A stretch of DNA of 64,000 nt from Zobellella endophytica. GTDB lineage: Bacteria > Pseudomonadota > Gammaproteobacteria > Enterobacterales > Aeromonadaceae. The notes under the pieces were generated by a model. That model did no database searches. It saw nothing but the letters and a program-made list of their open reading frames with translations, and had not been told where the DNA came from. How positions within the stretch are numbered: position 1 is the first letter of the stretch; the number at the start of each line of letters is the position of its first letter. The stretch lies in assembly GCF_003012775.1 (NCBI RefSeq), contig NZ_PXYG01000002.1, positions 773,554 to 837,553 of the forward strand, written 5' to 3'. Both the position numbers and the translations under genes were made by a program. Positions 22,360-33,587 of the stretch are shown here, in pieces.

Positions 22360-22375
22360 CTGTCTATTCATCCAG
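22360..22375. promoter_or_regulatory. LexA (SOS) box upstream of uvrA
   Basis: CTGTCTATTCATCCAG matches the CTGT-N8-ACAG LexA consensus with one mismatch and resembles the E. coli uvrA box. It lies 44 bases before the uvrA start and 87 bases from the divergent MFS start, so it could control both directions. Confidence 0.8.
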
Positions 22376-22418
22376 TGCCATACTAGCCGGTCGAATTTAC
22401 ACCAAGGTCATGCTGCAG

Positions 22419-25247
<2,829 letters not shown>

Positions 25248-25266
25248 TCTATCGTTGGAGTCACGG

Positions 25267-27051
25267 ATGACCCGGATATCATTGCCTTCCCTCTGGTTCT
25301 GGTGCTTCGCCGTCTGGTTGCTGGGCGGCATGCACTTCTTCATGCACAACCCCGGCGGCGCCGGCCTCTACCTGCCGTTCAACATGGTGGGCTGGATCTT
25401 CGTCTCCCTGCTGATCGGCCTGGGCCTGTGGCAGATGACCCTGAACCAGGCGGTCGACTACAGCCGTTTTCATCTCTGGTGCTGGCTGGCCTTCGCGCTG
25501 CTGCTGCTGCCGCTGCTCTATCCCAACAACCGCTTTGCCGACCATGCCCTGCCCCGGCTGGCCGGGGTGGCCGGCGGCCTGCTGTTCTATTTCTCCCTGC
25601 TGCAATGCCGCTTCGATCCGGCCCGGCGCTACCGGCTGTTGCACCTGGTGCTGGCCGGCATCACCCTCGAGGCCCTGTTCGGCCTGGTGCAGTACTACCT
25701 GCTGACCCCGGGCAACTGGATTGGCTACAACATCCAGAGCAACCGGCCCTACGGCATCTTCCAGCAGCCCAACGTCATGGCCAGCCTGATGGCTACCGGC
25801 TTGGTGCTGGCCTGCTACCTGTGGCTGGAGGAGCAGCGGCGCCTGGCGCCGGGGCAAAGGCTCTGGCTGGGCGGGGTGCTGATCGCCACCGCCCTGTTGC
25901 TGGTGGTGGGGCAGTCCCGGGTCGGCCAGCTCGGGGCCCTGGTCGGGCTGCTGCTGCTGCTGCCCCTGGCCTGGCACCAGGGCCGGCGGCGGCTGTTGCC
26001 GGCCCTCGCGCTGATCGCCGCCGGGGTGGCGCTGGGGCTCTGGTCCCTGACGCTGGTGGAGGGAGTGCAACGCGGCCTCGACGTCTACACCGCCTCCGGA
26101 TTGCGCAAGCATTACTGGGCCCAGAGCCTGGCCCTGATCGGCCAGCACCCCTGGCTGGGGGTGGGTTACGGCGACTTCGAACACCAGTTCATGCGCTTTT
26201 ACGCCGGCCAGCGGGAGGCGCTCTCCGGCTTGCCGCCGATGGAGCCCAACCTGGATCACCCCCATAACGAGCTGCTCTACTGGGGGGTGGAAGGCGGCCT
26301 GCTGCCGGTGTTCGCCATTTTGCTGGCGGCGCTGGCCTTTGTGCGCCTGCTGGCCCGGGCCCCCTGGCACCAGGCGCTGGCGCTGACGGCACTGGTGTGG
26401 CCCATCGCCCTGCACAGCCAGACCGAGTACCCGCTCTATCACTCCCTGGCCCACTGGATCATACTGCTGACCCTGCTGTACTGGGCCGACAGCCGGCTGG
26501 CGCCGCCCGAGCGGCGGCCGTTCCGGCCCTGGCTGCTGGCCCGCTTCACCGCCCTGCTGATCCCGGCGCTGGTGGTGCCCTTCATGCTCACCGGGCTGCA
26601 GACCGCCTACGTGGTGACCCAGTACGAACGTGGCGGCTACCGGGAGCCGCAGCGGCTGCTGGCCGCCAGCAACCCCATGGCCTGGCTGACCCGGCTGGAA
26701 TTCAACGCCATGTCGCTGCGGCTGGTGGTGGGGGCGCAACAGCGGGATCTCCGGGCGCTGCAGGCCTACCTGAGCTGGGGCGAAGAGTTCGTGCGCCATA
26801 CCCCCAGATCCAATATTTACTACAACATGGTACTGGCCCTGAACCACCTGGACCGGCGGCAGGAAGCCGAACGGCTGCTGGCCCTGGCCCGCCATTACTA
26901 CCCCGGGGAACAACTGCTGCACCAGGACAGCATCAGCAAGGCGCTGCGCTCGCTGGATGAAGGCCGGGCCTCCGCCGCTCAGTCCGCCACCGCCGACGAG
27001 GCCACAAAACGCACCCGGAACATCTCGGGCCAGAGCTTGCCGGTCAGGTAA
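25267..27051 (+). CDS. O-antigen ligase / PglL-type O-oligosaccharyltransferase (Wzy_C family)
   Basis: A 594-residue polytopic membrane protein with about 11-12 helices in the first 430 residues and a C-terminal helical (TPR-like) tail. The large periplasmic loop carries the family signature HPHNELLYW preceded by a WLGVGYGDF segment, as in WaaL and PglL. PglL enzymes move lipid-linked glycans to pilins or other proteins, WaaL to lipid A core; the long C-terminal domain favours PglL but does not prove it. A GGAG site precedes the ATG at 25267. It starts 19 bases after uvrA and overlaps the convergent cyclase gene by 73 bases. Confidence 0.82.
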   Translation: MTRISLPSLWFWCFAVWLLGGMHFFMHNPGGAGLYLPFNMVGWIFVSLLIGLGLWQMTLNQAVDYSRFHLWCWLAFALLLLPLLYPNNRFADHALPRLAGVAGGLLFYFSLLQCRFDPARRYRLLHLVLAGITLEALFGLVQYYLLTPGNWIGYNIQSNRPYGIFQQPNVMASLMATGLVLACYLWLEEQRRLAPGQRLWLGGVLIATALLLVVGQSRVGQLGALVGLLLLLPLAWHQGRRRLLPALALIAAGVALGLWSLTLVEGVQRGLDVYTASGLRKHYWAQSLALIGQHPWLGVGYGDFEHQFMRFYAGQREALSGLPPMEPNLDHPHNELLYWGVEGGLLPVFAILLAALAFVRLLARAPWHQALALTALVWPIALHSQTEYPLYHSLAHWIILLTLLYWADSRLAPPERRPFRPWLLARFTALLIPALVVPFMLTGLQTAYVVTQYERGGYREPQRLLAASNPMAWLTRLEFNAMSLRLVVGAQQRDLRALQAYLSWGEEFVRHTPRSNIYYNMVLALNHLDRRQEAERLLALARHYYPGEQLLHQDSISKALRSLDEGRASAAQSATADEATKRTRNISGQSLPVR

Positions 27052-27749
27052 AAGTCGCCGCTGGCGGCATCATGGGCGATGCCGTTCAGCACCGCTTCCC
27101 GATCGTCGCCCCTGCGGCTCGCCGCCACCAGCGCCGAGGCGTCGATCTCGGCGCTGACCCGGCCGCTGGGCTTGTCTATCCGCACCAGCCGGGGCTCGTG
27201 CCAGATGTTGGCATAGACATGTTCGCCCACGCAGGCCAGCTCGTTGAGCCGCTCCTGCGGCGCGCCGTCCAGGCGCACCGTCACCCGCCCGCGCAGGGAG
27301 AAGTCCGCCGGATCCCGCCGGTACAGGGTGGCCGAGCCGTCGCTCATCCACAGCGATTCGCCGTCGTAACACAGGCCCCAGCCTTCACCGCCGTACTGGT
27401 AGACCCCGAGCAGGCGGAAATCGTCCAGCCGGTAGCTCAGCGCCAGCCCCTCGCGCCAGGTGAGCTGGATCAGCCGATCGTCCACCCGGGCCAGGCCCTC
27501 GCCGAACCAGGCCGGATCCAGCTCCCGCCGGCGCAGCACCTCGCCGCTGGCCGGATCCACCTCCCGCAGGCTGGAATGGCCGTAGCGCCCGGTGCTTTCG
27601 TAAAAGCGGCCCTCGTGCAGCAGCAGGCCCTGGGTAAAGGCCCGGGCGTCGTGCGGCAGCACCTCCAGCACCTCGACCCTCAGCCGCTCCACCGCCGCCG
27701 ACAGACCCGGCCACCCGCCCAGCAGCAACAACAAGGCCATCCGCCTCAT
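26979..27749 (-). CDS. Glutaminyl-peptide cyclotransferase, plant/bacterial beta-propeller type
   Basis: A 256-residue protein with an N-terminal signal peptide (MRRMALLLLLGGWPGLSAA) and a five-bladed propeller body of the papaya-type glutamine cyclotransferase family (AFTQGLLLHEGRFYESTGRYG, then ELDPAWFGEGLA). The enzyme cyclises N-terminal Gln to pyroglutamate, probably in the periplasm. Its ATG overlaps the fetB stop by ATGA, so it is the third gene of a fetA-fetB-cyclase operon. The last 73 bases overlap the convergent ligase-like gene. Confidence 0.85.
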   Translation of the reverse strand: MRRMALLLLLGGWPGLSAAVERLRVEVLEVLPHDARAFTQGLLLHEGRFYESTGRYGHSSLREVDPASGEVLRRRELDPAWFGEGLARVDDRLIQLTWREGLALSYRLDDFRLLGVYQYGGEGWGLCYDGESLWMSDGSATLYRRDPADFSLRGRVTVRLDGAPQERLNELACVGEHVYANIWHEPRLVRIDKPSGRVSAEIDASALVAASRRGDDREAVLNGIAHDAASGDFYLTGKLWPEMFRVRFVASSAVAD

Positions 27750-28555
27750 CGGTTCCCTCCCGGCGGCACCAGCCGGTCGAGACGCAGCCGCTCCCGCTCG
27801 TCGAACAGCCGGCGGCTGGCCAGGGCCACCGCCAGCAGGGTGCCGAAACCGGTGGCGGTGGTGATGGCGAACATCACCAGGATCTGGTATTTCACCGCCA
27901 CCGCCGGCGAGCTGCCCGCCAGGATCTGGCCGGTCATCATGCCCGGCAGGCTGACCACGCCGGCGGCGGCCATGCCGTTGATGGTGGGGATCAGACCGCC
28001 GCGCATGGCGTCCCGCCGCAGATCGCCCACCGCCTCCTGCCAACGCTGGCCCAGCATCAGCCGGCCCTCGATCTGGGCCCGCTGGCGCCAGACCCCGTCG
28101 CTCAGCCGATCCAGGCCGATGGCCACGCCGGTCATGGTGTTGCCGAGCATCATGCCCAGCAGAGGAATGGCGTATTGCGGGGTATACCAGGGCTCGGGAC
28201 CGATGATCAGCGTCAGCGACAGCACCGTCACCGCGAAGGAGGAAAGGAACATGGCCAGGGTGCCGATGCCGAAGGTCCAGCCGCCGCCCAGCCGGCGCTG
28301 CTGCCGGGCCATGACCTCACGACCGGCGATCAACAGCATGGCCGTCGCCATCAGCACCACCCAGTGCAGGGCGGTGGTGGCGAACAGCGCCTCCAGCACC
28401 AGGCCGATCAGCGCCAGCTGCAGCACGGTGCGCAAGGCGGCCACCAGCAGGCTGCGGCCGACCCCGAGCCGGCCGGCGGCGGTACAGCCGGCCAGCGCCA
28501 GCACCATGACCGCAGCCAGCCCCAACTGCCACCAGTTCAGCTCAATCACCCCCAT
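27746..28555 (-). CDS. fetB: ABC-type iron exporter permease FetB (UPF0014)
   Basis: A 269-residue membrane protein with about seven helices, matching the FetB/YbbM family (N-terminal TVLQLALIGLVLEALF, central NTMTGVAIGLDRLS, LPGMMTGQILAG). With FetA it exports iron and raises resistance to oxidative stress in E. coli. The start overlaps fetA by about 14 bases and the stop overlaps the cyclase gene. Confidence 0.9.
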   Translation of the reverse strand: MGVIELNWWQLGLAAVMVLALAGCTAAGRLGVGRSLLVAALRTVLQLALIGLVLEALFATTALHWVVLMATAMLLIAGREVMARQQRRLGGGWTFGIGTLAMFLSSFAVTVLSLTLIIGPEPWYTPQYAIPLLGMMLGNTMTGVAIGLDRLSDGVWRQRAQIEGRLMLGQRWQEAVGDLRRDAMRGGLIPTINGMAAAGVVSLPGMMTGQILAGSSPAVAVKYQILVMFAITTATGFGTLLAVALASRRLFDERERLRLDRLVPPGGNR

Positions 28556-29165
28556 GGCTCAGCTCCAGCTGCCGATCGCGGAGGCGACCATGGCGATCCG
28601 CCACCCGGGCGATCTGTCCGGGATCGTGACTGATCCACAGCGCCGGCAGGCACGCCTGCCGGATCCAGCGGCACAGCCAGGCTTCCACCCGCCCGGTCAG
28701 CGCCGGATCCAGGTTGGCGGTGGGTTCGTCGAGCAGCAGGGCCCCGGGCTGGTGCGACCAGGCGCGCAACAGCGCCAGCCGCTGCTTTTCACCGGACGAC
28801 AGCCGGGCCACCGACCAGTCCTCCACCCCGGCCGGAAAGCCCAGCGCCTCGCCCTGGCCATCGAGCCCCTGGCCCAGGTGATCCGCCACCCGCTCGCCCC
28901 ACCACTGGCTGTCGGCGGGCACCAGCATCACCCGGCGCCGCCAGCGATGGGCCGGAACCCCGGCCCTGTCCTGCTCGCCCAGCCAGACGCGACCCCGGTG
29001 TTCATCCAGATCGGCGATGGCCCGCAACAACCGGCTCTTCCCCGAGCCGGAGGGGCCCGACAGGCACAGGATCTCTCCCGCCGCCACCGTCAGCGACACC
29101 GGCGCCAGCTCGCCCACCGCCAGCCCCTCCAGCCGGAGCGGCAGTCCACCGCCGGTGGCGGCCAT
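28542..29165 (-). CDS. fetA: ABC-type iron exporter ATPase FetA
   Basis: A 207-residue ABC ATPase. Walker A is GPSGSGKS, the signature is LSSGEKQR and Walker B is ALLLDEPTA, followed by the switch histidine in WISHD. I chose the ATG at 29165 because AGGGGG lies six bases upstream. A TTG at 29192 would extend it by nine residues. Its partner fetB follows directly. Confidence 0.9.
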   Translation of the reverse strand: MAATGGGLPLRLEGLAVGELAPVSLTVAAGEILCLSGPSGSGKSRLLRAIADLDEHRGRVWLGEQDRAGVPAHRWRRRVMLVPADSQWWGERVADHLGQGLDGQGEALGFPAGVEDWSVARLSSGEKQRLALLRAWSHQPGALLLDEPTANLDPALTGRVEAWLCRWIRQACLPALWISHDPGQIARVADRHGRLRDRQLELSHGGD

Positions 29166-29499
29166 GTCGCCCCCTGCTAGTGACAAGGCCAAGCCTCCCC
29201 TGGAGGCCGAGGTACCCCGGCCTCATGTCCATAGCTGTCGCAATGCCGTACCTGCCCCGAGCCGCCCCCGACGGCGCGCTGCCCAGGCCGGCCGCGGCCA
29301 CCGGGCCACCGGGCCCGGCGCAGGCCGGTCCCGGCCCTCGCCGCCGCCCTTGCTTTTAACTTTGTATCCATGAGAATCCTGACCGTCCGAATGACTATAC
29401 TGCTACCGAGAAGGCCCGACATGGAACGCAGGCATGAGATCCCTGCTCCTGCCCCGAGTGGGCCCGTATCTCGTGTAACATACTTCAAGGAGAATAATA
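29166..29499. other. Divergent intergenic region fetA / PA2779-like gene
   Basis: 334 bases without a supportable gene. The first ~190 bases are extremely GC-rich; the last ~140 are more balanced and include a TATACT hexamer near 29394 that could be a -10 element for the + gene. I see no recognisable operator or terminator. Confidence 0.5.
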
Positions 29500-29895
29500 A
29501 TGATGCAACGAATCTGTCGAGTGCTGAATCCCCTGCTGATACTGTCCCTGGTTATGGGGTCGATACCCCTGGCGGTACAGGCTCAGCCGGTGGCGCTGGT
29601 ATCCACCCAGCAGGTGCTGGCCACGGAGCAGGTGAACGCCGATCGGGCACGGATCGGCGAGCTGCTGACCCGGACCGAGGTGCGGGCGCAACTGGCCGGC
29701 TTCGGCGTGGCGCCGGCCGAAGTGGAAGCCCGGGTCGCCGCCCTGTCCGATCAGGAAGTACGCCAGATGGCGGAGCAGCTCGACAACATGCCAGCCGGGG
29801 CCAATGCGGTGGTCGGCGCCCTGCTCACCGTGTTCATCATCCTGCTGGTCACCGACCTGCTGGGCCTGACCAACGTCTTCCCCTTCACCCGCTGA
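29500..29895 (+). CDS. PA2779-family small membrane protein
   Basis: A 131-residue protein with an N-terminal signal segment (about residues 8-29, ending VQA), a charged helical middle (residues ~40-95) and a C-terminal membrane helix (about 100-122). This resembles the uncharacterised Pseudomonas PA2779 family, which is found next to a PA2778-type peptidase gene, as here. An AAGGAG site sits seven bases before the first of two adjacent ATGs. The stop is one base before the next start, so the pair is coupled. Confidence 0.75.
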   Translation: MMQRICRVLNPLLILSLVMGSIPLAVQAQPVALVSTQQVLATEQVNADRARIGELLTRTEVRAQLAGFGVAPAEVEARVAALSDQEVRQMAEQLDNMPAGANAVVGALLTVFIILLVTDLLGLTNVFPFTR

Positions 29896-29896
29896 C

Positions 29897-30832
29897 ATGG
29901 CCCGGCACCGCCTGCAGCAACAGGCCCACCTGGCGGGCCTGTTGCTGTTACTGCTGCTGAGCGGCTGTGCCGCCACGCCCCCCTTGTCGGACGACGCCAA
30001 CGCGCGGTTGCCGGCCCGCGCCTACGTCACCGGGGTCCCCTTCCACGGCCAGCGCGACTACCAGTGCGGGCCGGCATCGCTGGCCATGGTGCTGAATGCC
30101 GGCGGCATCGATACCGGTGTCGATGAACTGATCCCCCAGCTGTTCCTGCCCGGACGCGAGGGCAGCGTGCAGCCGGAAATGCTGGCCACGGCCCGTCGCC
30201 ACCAGCGCATCGGCTATACCCTGGAGGGCGGTTTCGAGGGGCTGCTGAGCGAAATCGCCGCCGGCCATCCGGTGGTGGTGCTGCAGAACCTGTCGCTACC
30301 GGCATTCCCGCTGTGGCATTACGCGGTGGTCATCGGCTACGACCGGGCGCGCCGGCAATTGATACTGCACAGCGGCGAACAGGCCCGGATGCCGGTGAGC
30401 TTTGCCCGCTTCGACGCCACCTGGGCCCGCAGCGGGCGTTGGGCCATGGTGGCCCTGCCTCCCGGCGAGCTGCCCGCCGCCATCAGCCCGGCGCGTGCCA
30501 CCGAGAGCATCGCCGCCTTCGAACGGCTGGCCGGCGCCGAGGCCGCCCTGCCCGCCTGGCAGGCGCTGGTGGCCCGCTGGCCGGCGTCGGCCATGGGCTG
30601 GTTTGCCCTCGGCAACGGCCACCACGGAGCGGGAGATCCGGCGGGGGCGGCCGAGGCGTTCCGCCAGGCGACCCGGCTCCAGCCGGACCTGGCCGTGGCC
30701 TGGCTCAACCTGGGGCTGACCCAGGCGGCGCTCGGCCATCCCGAGGTCGCCGCCAGCCTGCGCCGCGCCGCCGCCCTGCCCGGCCCCTGGCAATCCCGGG
30801 CCCGCCAGGCGCTGGCGACGCTCGCGCCCTGA
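29897..30832 (+). CDS. PA2778-family lipoprotein, C39-like cysteine peptidase with TPR tail
   Basis: A 311-residue predicted lipoprotein: lipobox LLSGC with Cys24, a C39-like papain-fold domain with the catalytic Cys57 in YQCGPASLAM and His141 in LWHYAVVIGYD, then a C-terminal tetratricopeptide region (about residues 215-305). Such proteins may process or tether a partner at the envelope; the substrate is unknown, and the small membrane protein encoded just upstream is the obvious candidate partner. It converges on the ClC gene with a gap of only two bases. Confidence 0.78.
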   Translation: MARHRLQQQAHLAGLLLLLLLSGCAATPPLSDDANARLPARAYVTGVPFHGQRDYQCGPASLAMVLNAGGIDTGVDELIPQLFLPGREGSVQPEMLATARRHQRIGYTLEGGFEGLLSEIAAGHPVVVLQNLSLPAFPLWHYAVVIGYDRARRQLILHSGEQARMPVSFARFDATWARSGRWAMVALPPGELPAAISPARATESIAAFERLAGAEAALPAWQALVARWPASAMGWFALGNGHHGAGDPAGAAEAFRQATRLQPDLAVAWLNLGLTQAALGHPEVAASLRRAAALPGPWQSRARQALATLAP

Positions 30833-30834
30833 GT

Positions 30835-32535
30835 TCAGTGCAGCCCACCCTCCCCGGTCAGCACCTCCACCAGCTGGGCGCGGGTCACCAGCCCCAGCCC
30901 CTGCCGACCGACCGGCAGCAGGAAGCCGGCACCTTCTTCCTGCTGCAGGGACTTGATGGCGGTCAGCAGGGAAGCATCTCCGGTCAGCTCGACCAGCCGC
31001 CGCCGCGGCAACAGCAGCCGCCGTAGCGCCCGCTCGCGCGGCTCCGCCTCCGCGTGTTCCTGTAGCAGTGCCGCCAGTCGATCACCGCCGACCAGGTAGG
31101 ATTCCCCGCCCAGCCGCACCACCACCTGCTCGGGCCCGCCGTGCAGCACCTCGGCCAGGGCCCCGCTGCCATCCGCGTCAAACTCGGCAAAGCGGAATCC
31201 GGCCAGCTCGGACAGATAGCGCTGGGCCAGCCCGGTGCGCAGCGGATGGGTCTGCAGCACCCGCCCCCGGGCCCTGAGCAGGGTGATCACCAGGGACGGC
31301 TGGCGAAAACCGTGCTGGCACACCAGGTTGGCCCCGAGTACCACTATCATCGCCGGCAACATGGCCTCGGCACTGAGCGACAGCTCCAGTACCGTCGCCA
31401 ACGCCGCCAGGGGCGCGTGCAGCACGGCTCCCATCATGGCCGCCATGCCCAGCAGCGCATAGAGGCCGGGATCCGAGGTGCCCGGCACCAGGGCCCCGGC
31501 GATGCCGCCGGCACAGACGCCGAGCATCAGGGTCGGGGCTATCTGCCCACCCGGCACCCCCAGGCCGATGGCGGCGGCGGTGGCCAGCAGCTTGGCCGCC
31601 AGGATCAGCAGCAGCACCGGCCAGGGCAACCCCTCGCCCAGAATAACGTTGATGGTGTCGTAGCCCGAGCCAAGGATCTGCGGCGCCGCCAGGGCCAGGG
31701 TGCCGGCGAGCAGGCCGGCCAGCAGCAGGCGCCCGTCCCGGCTCGGCAGCGGCAGCCGCAGGAAGAGCCGCACCAGCCGGTGGAACAGCACCGCAGTCAG
31801 GCCGATGCCGACACCGGTCAGCAGCAGGCCGGGAATATCCCGGTACGAGGCCAGCGACAGGGTAACCGGCAGCAATATCGGCTCAGCCCCCAGCAGCAGG
31901 CCGCTGACCGCCGAGGCGGTGACGGCGGCGGCGATGATGGGGGCGAATCCGAGCAGGCTGTATTCCATCAGCACCACTTCCATGGCGAACAGCACCCCCG
32001 CCAGCGGGGTATTGAAGGCCGCCGAAATGGCCGCGGCGGTGCCGCAACCCACCAGCAGCCGCAGCTGGCTCGGCGGCCGGTGGACATACTGGCCCAGTTG
32101 GCTGGCGATGCCCGCGCCCAGGTGCACCGCCGGCCCCTCGCGGCCGACGCTGTGCCCCGATCCCAGGGCGATCAGCGCGGCCAGGAACTGGAACCCGATA
32201 TTGGCCGCCGGCAGCCGCCCCTGGCCGAACTGCAACCGCTCCAGCACATAGGCCAGGCCGACCGCCTGGGCCGAGGCCGGTGTCAGCCGGTACAGCAGGA
32301 TCAACAGCAGGCTGCCGGCCACGGGCAGGCCGAGCTGCCAGCCCCGGGGCAGCGACTCGAAGTCTTCCAGCGACGCGCCGTTCCACACCCCCAGCAGGCC
32401 GTTGAGCAGCACCAGGAAGCAGATCATCACCAGGCTGGCAGCCAGGCCGGTCGCCACCCCCAGCAGCACCAGGGGCAACAGGTTGTCGGAAAGGCCGGAA
32501 AACAGGCGGCGAAATCGGTGTTTGGCTGAGCTCAT
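30835..32535 (-). CDS. ClC-family chloride channel/antiporter with C-terminal CBS-like region
   Basis: A 566-residue ClC protein. The gating glutamate lies in GREGPAVHLGAG, the inner proton glutamate in LAGVLFAME, and the third signature reads GGQIAP in place of GGxFAP. The N-terminal GSGIP selectivity motif is replaced by AQAVGLAYV, as in a known subgroup, so anion selectivity and coupling are uncertain. The last ~130 residues look like a degenerate CBS pair. A GGGAG site precedes the ATG. Confidence 0.88.
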   Translation of the reverse strand: MSSAKHRFRRLFSGLSDNLLPLVLLGVATGLAASLVMICFLVLLNGLLGVWNGASLEDFESLPRGWQLGLPVAGSLLLILLYRLTPASAQAVGLAYVLERLQFGQGRLPAANIGFQFLAALIALGSGHSVGREGPAVHLGAGIASQLGQYVHRPPSQLRLLVGCGTAAAISAAFNTPLAGVLFAMEVVLMEYSLLGFAPIIAAAVTASAVSGLLLGAEPILLPVTLSLASYRDIPGLLLTGVGIGLTAVLFHRLVRLFLRLPLPSRDGRLLLAGLLAGTLALAAPQILGSGYDTINVILGEGLPWPVLLLILAAKLLATAAAIGLGVPGGQIAPTLMLGVCAGGIAGALVPGTSDPGLYALLGMAAMMGAVLHAPLAALATVLELSLSAEAMLPAMIVVLGANLVCQHGFRQPSLVITLLRARGRVLQTHPLRTGLAQRYLSELAGFRFAEFDADGSGALAEVLHGGPEQVVVRLGGESYLVGGDRLAALLQEHAEAEPRERALRRLLLPRRRLVELTGDASLLTAIKSLQQEEGAGFLLPVGRQGLGLVTRAQLVEVLTGEGGLH

Positions 32536-32594
32536 GGGGCTCCCGGTTGCAGTGAAGGGGCGTCAGGCACGGTGCAACATCTCCAAGAGTACCA

Positions 32595-32687
32595 TCATTC
32601 TCCGGCCGGTTTCCTCGGCCAATATATGAGGATGTAAAACGCCCACGCCCCCAAAATATTGACGGCAGAGAACATAAGAACCGACAT
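32595..32687 (-). CDS. Possible 30-aa membrane peptide
   Basis: A short frame downstream of the pilin-like gene ending at 32722. It encodes about 30 residues with one strongly hydrophobic helix and a basic C-terminal end (WPRKPAGE). There is no convincing ribosome site, so it may be chance. I do not recognise it. Confidence 0.22.
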   Translation of the reverse strand: MSVLMFSAVNILGAWAFYILIYWPRKPAGE

Positions 32688-32721
32688 CTTGTGGCCGTAA
32701 TAACGCCTGCTGGAAATTGCG

Positions 32722-33228
32722 CTAACGAGCGATGTCACTACTGCCCCCGGCTTCAAGCAGGAAAGACTTGTCCGCCACGAACCGCCAGTCCGCATAACTG
32801 CCCATCTGCTCGAATTCCGCCCATTGGGACGGGAACCGGGCCTGTTTCAGCGGTCGCTGCGTCGAACGGCTGTACACCCCGGCGATGCGGCCGTCGATGG
32901 AGCGGACCAGCCCCCAGTCGAGGTTGCCGGTAACGGGATCCGGATAGAGCCGGCGCAGGTGGCGGCGCACCTGGGGAAAGCGGGGATCCTCGAGCAATTC
33001 TTCCAGCCGTGAGGGATAGAGGGACACGCCCGGCGAGCTGCGATAATAGCTGCGCAACGCCTGGGCGTACTGGTTGCCCACCCACAGCAGCTCGCGCTCC
33101 TTGGCGCGCTGGCTGGCCAGCGACCACAGCTGCCCGGTGCCGGCCAGGCCCAGGCCCATCAGCACGATCAGGAACAACACCCCAAGGTAGGTGAAGCCCC
33201 CCTGCCCCGGGACCCTACCAGTCCCCAT
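32722..33228 (-). CDS. Atypical prepilin-like protein of the secretion locus
   Basis: A 168-residue protein with a prepilin-type N-terminus: a short basic/Gly leader ending GQG, then F12 and a hydrophobic helix (FTYLGVLFLIVLMG). The usual Glu at +5 after the cleavage site is Gly here. Minor pilins at the filament tip (GspK-like) often lack Glu5, so a tip position is possible. The rest is a globular charged domain with no recognised motif. It overlaps the upstream pseudopilin gene by 14 bases and is the last clear gene of the secretin operon. Confidence 0.75.
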   Translation of the reverse strand: MGTGRVPGQGGFTYLGVLFLIVLMGLGLAGTGQLWSLASQRAKERELLWVGNQYAQALRSYYRSSPGVSLYPSRLEELLEDPRFPQVRRHLRRLYPDPVTGNLDWGLVRSIDGRIAGVYSRSTQRPLKQARFPSQWAEFEQMGSYADWRFVADKSFLLEAGGSSDIAR

Positions 33229-33583
33229 ACCGGCTCCCGTCCCGGGCCAGCCCGGGAGCCCCGCTCTTTACATCGTAGACGCCGGCCCCCTCCGGGGGCG
33301 GCAGCAGCACCCAGTGCTCGCTGCTGTCGAGCAGCGGATCCCGGGGCAGCTGGCGCAGGTAGCGCTGCTCCACCAGCGCCTCGATGGACTCCGGATAGCG
33401 GCCGGTATCGCCGTAGTACTGATCGAGCGCCTCACGCATCACCGCCAGGCTCTGGCGCAGCGTGGTTTCCTTGGCCCCCTCCAGACTGGAGAAATAACGC
33501 GGTCCGGCTATGGTCAGCAGGATGGCGATAATCGCCATCACCACCAGCAGTTCGATCAGGGTAAATCCCTTTCCCCTTTTCAT
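33215..33583 (-). CDS. GspG-like pseudopilin B
   Basis: A 122-residue prepilin. The leader is MKRGKG, cleavage is predicted after Gly6, and the helix starts FTLIELLVVMAIIAIL with Glu at +5. The body follows the GspG pattern (YYGDTGRYPESIEALVE, then LPRDPLLD) but is shorter than the major pseudopilin and lacks its C-terminal calcium loop. The ATG at 33583 is four bases after the stop of the preceding pilin gene. Confidence 0.88.
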   Translation of the reverse strand: MKRGKGFTLIELLVVMAIIAILLTIAGPRYFSSLEGAKETTLRQSLAVMREALDQYYGDTGRYPESIEALVEQRYLRQLPRDPLLDSSEHWVLLPPPEGAGVYDVKSGAPGLARDGSRYGDW

Positions 33584-33587
33584 GGCA

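Noticed and set aside
29177..29488. 103-codon frame on minus upstream of fetA.
   Set aside because: Very high Arg/Gly content, no ribosome site and no motif; it looks like a by-product of extreme GC content.
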